Shown: one piece after another, positions 17,041 through 25,431 of the stretch
Layout of the letters: every line of letters starts with the position of its first letter
Position numbering within the stretch: position 1 is the first letter of the stretch
DNA from: an uncultured Christensenella sp.
GTDB taxonomy: Bacteria; Bacillota; Clostridia; Christensenellales; UBA1242
DNA: 59,197 nucleotides
Direction: 5' to 3'
Assembly: GCA_949282135.1 (NCBI GenBank)
Contig: CASDOR010000011.1
Coordinates: 1-59,197, forward strand
Translations under genes and position numbers: made by a program
Notes under the pieces: generated by a model
Database searches by the model: none
Seen by the model: the letters and a program-made list of their open reading frames with translations, nothing else
What the model was told of the DNA's origin: nothing

Positions 17041-17168
17041 ATATAATAATTAGATACGTGAAATATAATAATTAGATACGTGAAATATAATAATTAGATA
17101 CGTGAAATATGGTAGTTAGATACGTGAAATATGGTAGTTAGATACGTGAAATATGGTAGTTAGATACG
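17041..17168 (+). repeat. 22-bp tandem array, nearly six copies
   Basis: Five exact-length 22-bp units start at 17041, 17063, 17085, 17107 and 17129, and a sixth (17151) runs into the GC-rich palindrome. All end TTAGATACGTGAA; the first three begin ATATAATAA and the last three ATATGGTAG. The period of 22 bp is two helical turns, so all units face the same side of the DNA, as in iterons or regulator arrays. There are no spacers, so this is not CRISPR. Confidence 0.95.
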
Positions 17169-17303
17169 GGGCGGGCTTATGCTTTTGTTTTCTTTGCCTT
17201 TTTAGGCCCAGAAAACAAAAGCATGGGGCAAGGCGAGGGAAGCCTCCCTCAGCCTTGCCCCTTTTTGTAAAACCGCACTCGGTTTTACAAAAAAGCCCGC
17301 CCC
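17168..17303. other. Four-armed GC-rich palindrome (cloverleaf-like)
   Basis: Almost every base pairs. Outer stem: GGGGCGGGCT (17168-17177)/AGCCCGCCCC (17294-17303). Arm A: 15-bp perfect stem 17179-17193/17210-17224 with inner GCCT/AGGC. Arm B: GGGGCAAGGC (17225-17234)/GCCTTGCCCC (17252-17261) extended by GAGGGA/TCCCTC with an AGCC loop. Arm C: 14-bp stem 17262-17275/17280-17293 with a CACT loop. GC content is far above the surroundings. No coding function is seen. It could be a mobile repeat, a recombination or replication signal, or a structured RNA. Confidence 0.9.
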
Positions 17304-17416
17304 TCTTTTTGTACTTCAACATATTTTTTGTATACCGCTATATTTTATTTGGTTTTATTTGTATTATTACTATATTTTATTTAAACTTATTTATATTTTT
17401 ACATATTATATTTAAA

Positions 17417-17463
17417 TTTACAAAAAAAGCCCATCCCTCTTTTGTGTTTTACCATATTTTGTT
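17417..17463 (+). repeat. Degenerate second copy of the palindrome's right end
   Basis: Sequence from TTTACAAAAAAAGCCC resembles 17284-17330 (TTTACAAAAAAGCCCG onward, then CCCTC, TTTTGT and CATATTTT) with several mismatches. It shows that the element has been partly duplicated. The stretch 17331-17416 between is AT-rich with repeated TATATTTTATTT motifs. Confidence 0.7.
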
Positions 17464-17481
17464 TAAATTTAACTTATTTTT

Positions 17482-17796
17482 TTATTTGTTTTTATTAATT
17501 AATTTAATTATATTAATAATTTGTGAAAGTTCGTCAGGAGTTAGTTTATTGAGCTCGCTTAAAAGTTCCTTGTACTCTAAAGGAAAGACATTTGTTTGGT
17601 TAAAAAACTCACTGACTGATAATCCAAAATAGTCACAAAAGTTTAAAATAAAATCAAGTGAGGGGGTTAGTCTCCCATTTTCTACTTGATTTACATATTC
17701 GCTACTCATCCCAAGTTCTAAACTTAGTTTCCTCGCGGATATGTTCTTTGATATGCGTATGTTTGCAATACGATTTCTTATGTACTCTTTAGTCAC
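17482..17796 (-). CDS. XRE-family transcriptional regulator
   Basis: 104 residues. An HTH_3 domain occupies about residues 8-65 (ARKLSLELGMSSEYVNQVENGR), followed by a short C-terminal helical tail that may mediate dimerisation. Start is GTG 17796; no Shine-Dalgarno site precedes it and a TATAAA box on the minus strand (17810-17805) ends 8 bp upstream, so the mRNA may be leaderless. It is divergent from the BspA-like gene, and similar TACATATNTAAAATAT sites lie between them, suggesting control of itself and of that gene. Confidence 0.85.
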   Translation of the reverse strand: MTKEYIRNRIANIRISKNISARKLSLELGMSSEYVNQVENGRLTPSLDFILNFCDYFGLSVSEFFNQTNVFPLEYKELLSELNKLTPDELSQIINIIKLINKNK

Positions 17797-17828
17797 AATG
17801 TTATTTTATACTATGTAAATTGAAAAAA

Positions 17829-17902
17829 TACATATTTAAAATATCAAAATTGATTGACATACATATCTAAAATATGTAAAATATTGTTGATACATATTTT
17901 AG
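17829..17902. promoter_or_regulatory. Three operator-like repeats and promoter between XRE and BspA-like gene
   Basis: TACATATTTAAAATAT (17829-17844), TACATATCTAAAATATGTA (17860-17878, containing the palindrome ACATAT-CTAAA-ATATGT) and TACATATTTTAG (17891-17902). The middle copy fills the spacer of a plus-strand promoter, TTGACA (17854-17859)-17-TAAAAT (17877-17882). Binding there would repress rightward transcription. Confidence 0.75.
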
Positions 17903-17935
17903 TTTGGAAAATGTATTGCAATTAGTGTAAAAACT

Positions 17936-17963
17936 TTGCTAAAAAAATAAAAATTTGTATAAT
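17936..17963 (+). promoter_or_regulatory. Possible second promoter for the BspA-like gene
   Basis: TTGCTA (17936-17941), 16-bp spacer, TATAAT (17958-17963). It leaves a leader of about 190 nt before the ATG at 18164; I see no clear structure in that leader. Confidence 0.45.
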
Positions 17964-18163
17964 AAAATAGTTGACCTAGATAATTTGGTCTTACAAGGTA
18001 GAGACTTTAAATGTGAGGGCTTTTATTTTGAAAAGTTGTTAGAATTTAAGTTTTTACATAACCAGGTAGGTCGAATTTAATTTTTTAAATGAATAAGTTT
18101 GGGGCATACTATAATAAAATTTTTTAATTTATAAAAACTAAAGATAAAGGAGAGTTTAAAAAA

Positions 18164-19921
18164 ATGGGAAGTTCAAAACGAAATTTACTTACTTCAATAC
18201 TTTTACTTGTTGTAATGGGAGTTTTTGCAGTACTTACAATATTTATTGTGGTAGATGCAATAAATAAAAAGTATTACAACGATATTAAAGTTGAATATGA
18301 AGTACAAGAGGAAAGTCCTAATGTCATACTAACCTTTGCTAGAAGCGAAGGGTCAAATTTTAGTACAGATAATACTAAGGTGGTTCTAAACGAAGATAAA
18401 ACAAAGTTTAGAATTGATGGCACTGTACCAACGATAGAAAATGGGGTAGTTACAAATCTAGATGACCTTACAAGTAGTGATGGAAGAGAATTCTATTTTT
18501 TCTCAACAAACTCTTCTTTTATTGACCCACAACAGGACCCAGAGAATCCAGACTTTATCTTTAGTGAAACCGACTCTAGATATTATGTGTCAACTGAAAG
18601 TGACCCAATTTGGTACGACGTACCAAAAAGTAGTGAAAACCTTACTCTTTACTCAGTTTTCCTAACTCCAAACGTACATAACTCCGACTTTGCAAACGCA
18701 CCACTACTTAACACTTCCCCAAACGTAATAATCTCACACGACGTAGTCGACATCCCATATAACGCGTTTAGTGATGCTCTTATGGAAGGTGACTTGTCTA
18801 TGGCGGCAAAAATAGAAAGTGTTGTAATTCCAAATAGCACAAAGAGTATTAATTCAGAAGTTGACACGAATGCTCAAATTGTGGGCGGAGCATTTGCGGC
18901 ATGCACAACTCTTACAAACATAATCATACCAAGTAGTGTAGAGTATGTCGGCGGCGAAGCATTTATGTTGTGCTCTGGACTTGAAACCGTAGAATATGAA
19001 AATGGTTATTATTTACCAACCGAAAATAACGAACACGCAGTACTTATTGATACAAACATAAAAGCGGAAGATGTCACCATACACGAAGCTTGTATTAGTA
19101 TTCAAGGTGGAACATTTTCAAAACTTCTTTTTATTGAATTAGGGTTTATACCTCTACCAGATATGGGTGATGGGTCAAATATAGAAGAAATACTTAGAGA
19201 TTATATAAATATGAATCTTCAAGAAATAACCATACCAAAGAATGTCAAGAATATTGGTTTTACTGCATTTAGGATGTGTATGGGCTTAGAAAATGTAGTA
19301 TTTGAAGGTAATTCAAATTTAACAAATATTGGGATGTATTCCTTTATGGGTTGCTCAAGTTTAAAAACAATCAACTTAGAAGATACAAAACTTGAAGAGA
19401 TAGGGTGGGGGGCTTTGTCAGAGACAGCTATAGAAGAGATAACTTTGCCAAGTACTCTTAAAACTATAGATGTGTATGCATTTGAGGGTTGCAGTAGTCT
19501 TAGGACTGTAGACTTTGGAGCCAACTCACAACTCACGAGTATAGGAGAAGGTGTATTTGGGGATTGCAGTAGTCTCACCTCAATTACAATTCCAGATAGT
19601 GTGACGAGTATAGGAGAATATGCATTTAGAGATTGCAGTAGTCTTGAAACTGTAAACTTTGGAGAAAACTCACAACTTACGAGTATAGGGTATTCTGCAT
19701 TTAATAATTGCAGTAGCCTCACCTCTATAGCAATACCAAGTGGAGTCACAAGTATAGGAAGTTATGCATTTTCTGGTTGCAATAAGCTTACAATATATTG
19801 TGAGGTGAGTAGTCAGCCTAGTGGGTGGAGTTCGAGTTGGAATTTTTCAGATAGACCTGTGTATTGGGCTGGTGAATGGAAGCATGATGAGGTGACTGGA
19901 AAGCCTAGACCTATTGAATAG
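18164..19921 (+). CDS. BspA-like leucine-rich-repeat surface protein (short paralogue)
   Basis: 585 residues. An N-terminal hydrophobic segment (~9-33) acts as signal anchor, followed by a non-repeat region to about residue 200, then about ten LRR_5 repeats (pattern xxIxIPxSVTSIGxxAFxxCSSL) and a conserved tail with IYCE, QPSGW, SWN and RPVYW. LRR_5 proteins are usually exposed and bind host or other bacterial surfaces; that role is inferred. No LPxTG sorting motif. The first ~330 residues are nearly identical to the 1229-residue protein encoded at 37552-41241. AAAGGAG precedes the ATG. Confidence 0.88.
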   Translation: MGSSKRNLLTSILLLVVMGVFAVLTIFIVVDAINKKYYNDIKVEYEVQEESPNVILTFARSEGSNFSTDNTKVVLNEDKTKFRIDGTVPTIENGVVTNLDDLTSSDGREFYFFSTNSSFIDPQQDPENPDFIFSETDSRYYVSTESDPIWYDVPKSSENLTLYSVFLTPNVHNSDFANAPLLNTSPNVIISHDVVDIPYNAFSDALMEGDLSMAAKIESVVIPNSTKSINSEVDTNAQIVGGAFAACTTLTNIIIPSSVEYVGGEAFMLCSGLETVEYENGYYLPTENNEHAVLIDTNIKAEDVTIHEACISIQGGTFSKLLFIELGFIPLPDMGDGSNIEEILRDYINMNLQEITIPKNVKNIGFTAFRMCMGLENVVFEGNSNLTNIGMYSFMGCSSLKTINLEDTKLEEIGWGALSETAIEEITLPSTLKTIDVYAFEGCSSLRTVDFGANSQLTSIGEGVFGDCSSLTSITIPDSVTSIGEYAFRDCSSLETVNFGENSQLTSIGYSAFNNCSSLTSIAIPSGVTSIGSYAFSGCNKLTIYCEVSSQPSGWSSSWNFSDRPVYWAGEWKHDEVTGKPRPIE

Positions 19922-20130
19922 AGGGTAAGGCGAAAAAAATTTCTTTTGTTATTGGTTAAAGTTTTTAAATAGATGGAGAGTTTTAAGAATTTTTTAAATT
20001 TAAAGATAAAACTTTTTCATTTGACTAATTACTAAGGGGAGATTTTATAACTTGCTGAAAACTTTAAAGCATTATAAACATAAATAAGATTGTCTAATTC
20101 AAAAGTTAACGTATAAAGATGAAATGAAGA

Positions 20131-20163
20131 AAGTCGCAAGGGAAGTAGTTTTGCGACTTTTTT
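20131..20163 (+). terminator. Terminator after the BspA-like gene
   Basis: AAGTCGCAA (20131-20139) pairs with TTGCGACTT (20151-20159), followed by a T run. The same GTCGCAA core is used in the hairpins near the Fic gene. The 308-bp gap also contains the sigma-E-like promoter but no gene. Confidence 0.88.
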
Positions 20164-20193
20164 AATGGGTGGCTAATTGAAGTTTGTTAATAT

Positions 20194-20223
20194 GCATATT
20201 AATATAAGCTATTTTCATATAGT
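20194..20223 (+). promoter_or_regulatory. Sigma-E-like sporulation promoter
   Basis: GCATATT (20194-20200) matches the sigma-E -35 consensus KMATATT exactly; CATATAGT (20216-20223) matches six of eight bases of CATACAMT; spacing is 15 bp. No good vegetative -35 box is present. Predicted start is at or next to ATG 20230. Confidence 0.65.
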
Positions 20224-20229
20224 TTTAGT

Positions 20230-20979
20230 ATGAGAATATTTGGATTTAATGTAAATAATGAAAAAAAGTTTGTTAATGTGACTTGTAATGTAATTTTAGG
20301 GTTACTTATAGTGTTTGTTTTTGGAGTGTCGGTTTTTTTGCCAATGTCAAGTACTGTATATGAGGCAAGTGCGCCGGCATATTATACAGGAGACAAAAGT
20401 TCTAACAATGTAAGTCTTATGATTAATGTTTACTGGGGTACGGAATATTTAGATGATATGCTAAAGACCTTAGAAGAGCATAATGTTAAAACCACCTTTT
20501 TTATCGGAGGCTACTGGGCGGGTAAGAACAACGAGATGTTAAAGAAAATTAGTGATGCGGGGCATGAAATTGGTAATCATGGGTATTTTCATAAGGATCA
20601 TGCAAAAATTTCTACTGACGCAAACAAAAGTGAAATTTATATGACTGAGGAGTTATTAGAGGGAATAATAGGTAAAAAAACGACACTTTTTGCGCCACCA
20701 TCAGGAAGTCTTAATGAAAAAGTATTAAATGTTGCAGAAAGTATGGGTTATAAAACTATAATGTGGAGCAGAGACACAATAGATTGGAGAGACAAAGACG
20801 AAGATTTAATTTTTAAACGTGCGACAGAAAAAACCGTTGGAGGAGACTTAATTTTGATGCATCCGACAGAAAAAACCGCAAAAGTTTTAGGAAAAATCAT
20901 ATCAACACTTAAAGAAAAGGGGCTGAATGTTACAACTGTTAGTGAGACTCTTGGGCTTTCTACTTTAGAAAATGAGTAA
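20230..20979 (+). CDS. Polysaccharide deacetylase family protein, YlxY/PdaB-type
   Basis: 249 residues with an N-terminal membrane anchor (~18-42) and an extracellular NodB-like domain. Motif 2 NHGYFHKDH, motif 3 APPSGSLNE, motif 4 DTIDWRD and motif 5 LILMHPT are visible. Motif 1, normally TFDDG, reads LMINVYWG, so the catalytic/metal aspartates are missing, as in the sporulation YlxY-like subgroup. The order deacetylase then M16 peptidase matches ylxY-mlpA of Bacillus. No Shine-Dalgarno site precedes the ATG. A role in spore cortex or envelope formation is likely; enzymatic activity is doubtful. Confidence 0.85.
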   Translation: MRIFGFNVNNEKKFVNVTCNVILGLLIVFVFGVSVFLPMSSTVYEASAPAYYTGDKSSNNVSLMINVYWGTEYLDDMLKTLEEHNVKTTFFIGGYWAGKNNEMLKKISDAGHEIGNHGYFHKDHAKISTDANKSEIYMTEELLEGIIGKKTTLFAPPSGSLNEKVLNVAESMGYKTIMWSRDTIDWRDKDEDLIFKRATEKTVGGDLILMHPTEKTAKVLGKIISTLKEKGLNVTTVSETLGLSTLENE

Positions 20980-21061
20980 AGAAAAAATAAAAAAGTTAAA
21001 AAATCATTTTTGAATTTTTAAATTTGAGGTTATAATTGTTTCTAAAGGAGTTATGGCTATA

Positions 21062-22333
21062 ATGAAATTAGATACCTATACTTTTCCAAGCGGACTTAGA
21101 CTTGTGTATGAGGAAGTTGAAGACACGAGACCTGCGAGCATATATATTGGGGTTGGTGCTGGTTCAGTAAATGAAAATGAAAAAAATCTTGGTATATCGC
21201 ATTTTATTGAACATATGTCATTTAAAGGGACTAAGAAAAGGGAAGGAAAGGACATCGCACGAAATTTTGAAGAAATAGGTGCGACTGTTAATGCGTACAC
21301 CTCAGTAATGACTACTTGCTACTATGCCACTGGACTTAGTGAAAAGTTTGAGGAAATGCTTGAATTGCTTTCTGACTTAATATTTTTTTCTACCTATAAA
21401 GAAGAAGATATTGAGACTGAACGAAAAGTAATCTTTGAAGAAATTGATATGAAGGAAGATGATCCAGGGAGGGTTGTATATCAAAGTTTTAATGATATAT
21501 TTTATTCTGGGTCTAAAATTTCTATGAATGTGCTCGGAACAAAAGAGTGCTTAAATGACATTGGGAGAAAAGAAATTATTGAGTATGTAAAAGAGCACTA
21601 TGTTCCAAATAAAATTGTAATATCAGTTGTGACTAGCCTTAAGTTTAATAAAGTTAAGGAACTTATAAAAACATATATTGAGAGCAAAGTTTTTAAGGGA
21701 ATTAAAAGTAGTGTTGAGGAGAAAAACAAGTCCCGTACCATTGTCCCAGATAAAAAATTTATTAGCATAAAAAAAGATGTGACGCAGACTCTGGTTATTT
21801 TTGGGTTTCCAACAGACAATGTTTTTAGCACTGATTTCATGACAAATCAGGTGCTATCTTATATTCTAGGTGGTACTATGGGGTCAAGACTTTTTAGACA
21901 TGTTAGAGATGATGAGGGGCTAGTATATTCAATTGAAAGTTCTGTTGCAATGCGTGAATTTGGGGGAGATTTTTGTGTTTCTTTTGGGACGAATGATAAA
22001 AACGCAAAAAAAGCTGTAGAACTTGTAAAAAGTGAAATAAACGAAATGCTTTCTAATGGCATTGAAGAAAAGGAACTCGAAAGGGCAAAGACATTTTTTA
22101 AGAGTCTACTCTTATATAGTAATGAAACGTCGTCTGGAATAGCAAGAAAAAATTTGAATAACACATTATTACTCGGAAGGGCTATAGATATAAAAGAAAC
22201 CTTAGATGATATTGAGGCTGTGACTATTGATGGACTTATGAGAGTTGCAAAAAAGGTATTTAATTACTCAAATGTTTGTGGTAGTGTTGTTAGTAAAACT
22301 GTAAATGAAGAGATTTTTGAGTGTTTAGAATAA
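21062..22333 (+). CDS. M16 family zinc metallopeptidase (MlpA/YmxG-like)
   Basis: About 423 residues. The inverted zinc motif HFIEH is in GISHFIEHMSFKGT, and the downstream conserved glutamate in EEIDMKED; the C-terminal half has the R-Y-type region GLVYSIESS. Soluble single-chain form. Two starts are possible: ATG 21053 is only 2 bp from AAAGGAG and ATG 21062 is 11 bp from it; I prefer 21062 because MKLDTYTFPSGLRL is the usual beginning. It lies after the YlxY-like gene, as in Bacillus. Confidence 0.92.
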   Translation: MKLDTYTFPSGLRLVYEEVEDTRPASIYIGVGAGSVNENEKNLGISHFIEHMSFKGTKKREGKDIARNFEEIGATVNAYTSVMTTCYYATGLSEKFEEMLELLSDLIFFSTYKEEDIETERKVIFEEIDMKEDDPGRVVYQSFNDIFYSGSKISMNVLGTKECLNDIGRKEIIEYVKEHYVPNKIVISVVTSLKFNKVKELIKTYIESKVFKGIKSSVEEKNKSRTIVPDKKFISIKKDVTQTLVIFGFPTDNVFSTDFMTNQVLSYILGGTMGSRLFRHVRDDEGLVYSIESSVAMREFGGDFCVSFGTNDKNAKKAVELVKSEINEMLSNGIEEKELERAKTFFKSLLLYSNETSSGIARKNLNNTLLLGRAIDIKETLDDIEAVTIDGLMRVAKKVFNYSNVCGSVVSKTVNEEIFECLE

Positions 22334-22410
22334 AATTTAATTAAAACTTATTAAAAAGCTTTTGAATCTATAAAAAAATGTGATAAACTTTTTTGTGGAG
22401 GGATTAAACT

Positions 22411-25344
22411 TTGGATAGCGGTAGTTTGAACAATTTGACAGCTGCTAAGAAAAAGAAGACCATAGGTATTATTATGGTCGTGTTATCTCTCGTCCTTTTT
22501 GTATTTTCAACTTTTGAGTTTTTATATGCGGTAAAGGCATTTTTACTTGGTGTTTTTGGTATAATGCTTTATCCTATTTTGTTATTTATGCTCCTTTGTG
22601 GAGTAGCTTTTATTATGAATAAACGATTTGTTTATTCTCCAAAGTATATTCTTTACTTATGTCTTGCATTTTTCTTCTTTATGTGCGTTTTGCAAATTAT
22701 TTTTACTGGGTTTAAAGGGGGGAGTTTGACTTATGGTGAGTATCTTAGGTCGTGTTTTTATTCACTTTACACACCTGGTGGGGTAGTGATTGGAGTTTTT
22801 ACATTTCCAATTACAAGTTTACTTCATGATATAGCTGGCATTGTAATTTATGGAATTGCACTGATTATCTCAGTTTATTTTATAATTGCTTACCTTGACG
22901 AGTATAAGCAAAAGATTAAGGTCGCAAACGAAAAACCAACTTATCAAACTTTTCATTTTGATAGCCAGGATGTAGAGTATTACAAGGAAGAACCTAAGTC
23001 AGAGGCTGATAGGAGTGTTGAAGAAGTTGAGGACGAGGAAGTTGAAGAGCCGGTCATGAGTGAGGAAGAGTATAAGCAGGAAAGGGCAAAGGAACTTTTA
23101 GGTCTTAAGAAGATTGAAAGAAACGATGAAGAAGTTAGTAAAGATAATTCTGCTAAAAACATTTTATACTCAAATAGTTCTTCAAATTATTCGTGGCAAA
23201 ATAGAGCAATGAAGGAAGAAAAGCCTCAAAAATTTGTGTATGAGGACGAAAAAGTAGTAAAGAAAGAAAATCCTTTATTTAAAGAAAACATTGAGTATTT
23301 ATCTACTATTCATGATATGTATAATCAAAACGAAAATCCAATTATAAACGCAGAGGATTACGAAGATTACAAGGAAAAAATGCGTTTGTTTAATGAAAGG
23401 CAAACCGAAAAGTTAAGACGAGAAGAAATAGGTGAGGTTTTAGAAGATACTGCAAATAGAAATGAAATAAAGAAAATAAGCCAATTTGAGATTGAGCCTG
23501 AGAAAAAGTTTAGCCTTTATGATGAAGCAGAGGAAGAAGCTAGCGATATATCTAATTTGGTTGACCTTGAAGAGGATTTTATAAAACCTGAAAGTTTTGA
23601 GAAGAAATTTAGTCCACTTAATCCAAATTCATTTAATCATGTTGAAACGGAGAATTATAGCTTTGAGCCTCAGAAGAGAGAGCCAGTAATTGAAGACGAT
23701 AATAGTGAAAAGAGTCAAAAGTTTGTTAATGAAACTTACAAAGACCATAATACTAATGAAAGTGTAGAAAGTAGTCTAGGTCAAACTGTAAACCTCAATA
23801 GAAACTTTAACTTTGAAGTTTTAGGGGCGGGAGATAATTCTCATAATAAGAAAAAAGAGCCAAACTTTGATTATCCTAGTAGATATGTAAGGCCACCAAT
23901 TGACTTATTAAAGACTTATGTAAATGATGACGATGATGATACAAATAACGCAGAAAACATAAGGGTACTTGAAAATGTTTTAAATGAATTTAAAATTCCG
24001 GCAAAAGTTGAAGCGGTAAGACGAGGTGCTGCAGTAACTAGGTATGAGCTTCACATGCCAACAGGTATACCTGTAAAGAAAATTCATGCCCATTCATCTG
24101 ATATAGCACTTGCACTTGCTGCTAAAAGCGATATTAGAATTGAGACACCAATTAGAGGAAAGAGTGCTGTAGGTATTGAAGTCCCAAATAGTAAAATTGC
24201 TACAGTTGGATTAAAAAAGATTGTTTCTTCGCCTAGATTTATCGAGTCAAAAGCACCGCTTACGTTTGCTCTTGGTGAAGATGTTGATGGTAATGTTTAT
24301 TGTTGCAATCTTGATAAAATGCCTCACCTACTTGTTGCAGGTTCAACAGGCTCTGGTAAAAGCGTGTGCTTAAATGCTTTAATTTTAAGTTTCCTCTTTA
24401 GAACGAGTCCAGAAGATTTAAGAATTATTCTTGTTGACCCAAAAAGAGTTGAGTTTGGAATTTATAATGACATTCCACATCTTCTAATGCCAAAAGCTGT
24501 GACTGAGCCTAAGAAAGCACTTCAAGCGTTTGACTGGCTAATTGAGGAGATGGAAAGAAGATTTACTATTTTCCAAGAGTGTTTTGTTAAGAATCTTCAA
24601 GAATACAACTCGCAGCCTGAGGTTATTTCAAAGAAATTACCAAAGTTACCATATCTTGTTTTGATTGTTGACGAACTCGCAGACCTTGTTGTAACGACTA
24701 ATAAAAAAGAACTAGAGGAAAGAATTATTAGACTTACTCAAAAGGCAAGGGCTGCTGGTATTCACCTTATACTTGCAACACAAAGACCATCTGTTGATAT
24801 TATTACTGGTAGTATTAAAATAAATTTACCTACAAGAATTGCTTTTGCGGTTACAAACTATGTTGATTCAAAGACAATCTTAGACCAAGGTGGAGCTGAA
24901 AAACTACTAGGTAAGGGTGATATGTTGTATTCTCCAAGAGATGGTGAGCCAATAAGGGTACAAGGTGCGTTTGTTGATACGCCGGAAGTTAAGGCAGTAG
25001 TTGATTTTGTAAAAGCAAATAACCCATGCTACTATGATGAAAATATTGAAAAGGTAATTAACAGCGAAGGTGGTAATGGAGGTGAAGGTGGCTATAGTGG
25101 TGGTGGCACTGGAAACATGCCAAGTATAGATTCTCTAATGCCTGATGCACTTAAGTTAGTCATTGAAAACGGGCAGGCATCAATTTCTCTTCTTCAAAGA
25201 CGTTTTGCGATAGGTTATCAGAGGGCTGCAAAAATTATTGATCAAATGGAGATGGCAGGCTTTATTTCTTCATCGGATGGCAGTAAGCCAAGGTCAGTAT
25301 ATATGACAATGGATGATTATAATAAAATTTATGGTTCATCTTAA
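22411..25344 (+). CDS. DNA translocase FtsK/SpoIIIE
   Basis: Septal DNA pump for chromosome segregation at division or into the forespore. 977 residues: about four N-terminal membrane helices (~18-170), a long acidic variable linker (~180-510), the motor with Walker A GSTGSGKS (644-651), VDPKRVEF and LVLIVDELADL, a Gly-rich segment, and a C-terminal gamma winged helix (SLLQRRFAIGYQRAAKII) that reads polar DNA signals. Starts at TTG 22411 with GGAGG 9 bp upstream. Whether it is the vegetative FtsK or SpoIIIE cannot be told by sequence. Confidence 0.95.
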   Translation: MDSGSLNNLTAAKKKKTIGIIMVVLSLVLFVFSTFEFLYAVKAFLLGVFGIMLYPILLFMLLCGVAFIMNKRFVYSPKYILYLCLAFFFFMCVLQIIFTGFKGGSLTYGEYLRSCFYSLYTPGGVVIGVFTFPITSLLHDIAGIVIYGIALIISVYFIIAYLDEYKQKIKVANEKPTYQTFHFDSQDVEYYKEEPKSEADRSVEEVEDEEVEEPVMSEEEYKQERAKELLGLKKIERNDEEVSKDNSAKNILYSNSSSNYSWQNRAMKEEKPQKFVYEDEKVVKKENPLFKENIEYLSTIHDMYNQNENPIINAEDYEDYKEKMRLFNERQTEKLRREEIGEVLEDTANRNEIKKISQFEIEPEKKFSLYDEAEEEASDISNLVDLEEDFIKPESFEKKFSPLNPNSFNHVETENYSFEPQKREPVIEDDNSEKSQKFVNETYKDHNTNESVESSLGQTVNLNRNFNFEVLGAGDNSHNKKKEPNFDYPSRYVRPPIDLLKTYVNDDDDDTNNAENIRVLENVLNEFKIPAKVEAVRRGAAVTRYELHMPTGIPVKKIHAHSSDIALALAAKSDIRIETPIRGKSAVGIEVPNSKIATVGLKKIVSSPRFIESKAPLTFALGEDVDGNVYCCNLDKMPHLLVAGSTGSGKSVCLNALILSFLFRTSPEDLRIILVDPKRVEFGIYNDIPHLLMPKAVTEPKKALQAFDWLIEEMERRFTIFQECFVKNLQEYNSQPEVISKKLPKLPYLVLIVDELADLVVTTNKKELEERIIRLTQKARAAGIHLILATQRPSVDIITGSIKINLPTRIAFAVTNYVDSKTILDQGGAEKLLGKGDMLYSPRDGEPIRVQGAFVDTPEVKAVVDFVKANNPCYYDENIEKVINSEGGNGGEGGYSGGGTGNMPSIDSLMPDALKLVIENGQASISLLQRRFAIGYQRAAKIIDQMEMAGFISSSDGSKPRSVYMTMDDYNKIYGSS

Positions 25345-25359
25345 ACTTTAAAATTACAG

Positions 25360-25390
25360 AATAAAAGTACTTTTTTTAAGTATTTTTATT
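25360..25390 (+). terminator. Possible terminator after ftsK/spoIIIE
   Basis: AATAAAAGTACTT (25360-25372) pairs with AAGTATTTTTATT (25378-25390) with one mismatch around a T5 loop. AT-rich, symmetrical, may work in both directions. Confidence 0.5.
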
Positions 25391-25431
25391 TCTATTTTAT
25401 GTGAATACTAGACTAATGAGGATTTTATTTT

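Noticed and set aside
17041..17168. CRISPR array
   Set aside because: Units are contiguous with no spacers and no cas genes are nearby.
17153..17632. 159-codon plus-strand ORF
   Set aside because: It runs through the GC-rich palindrome and across the XRE gene, has no ribosome site and a composition (long F/L/I runs) that reflects AT-rich noncoding DNA.
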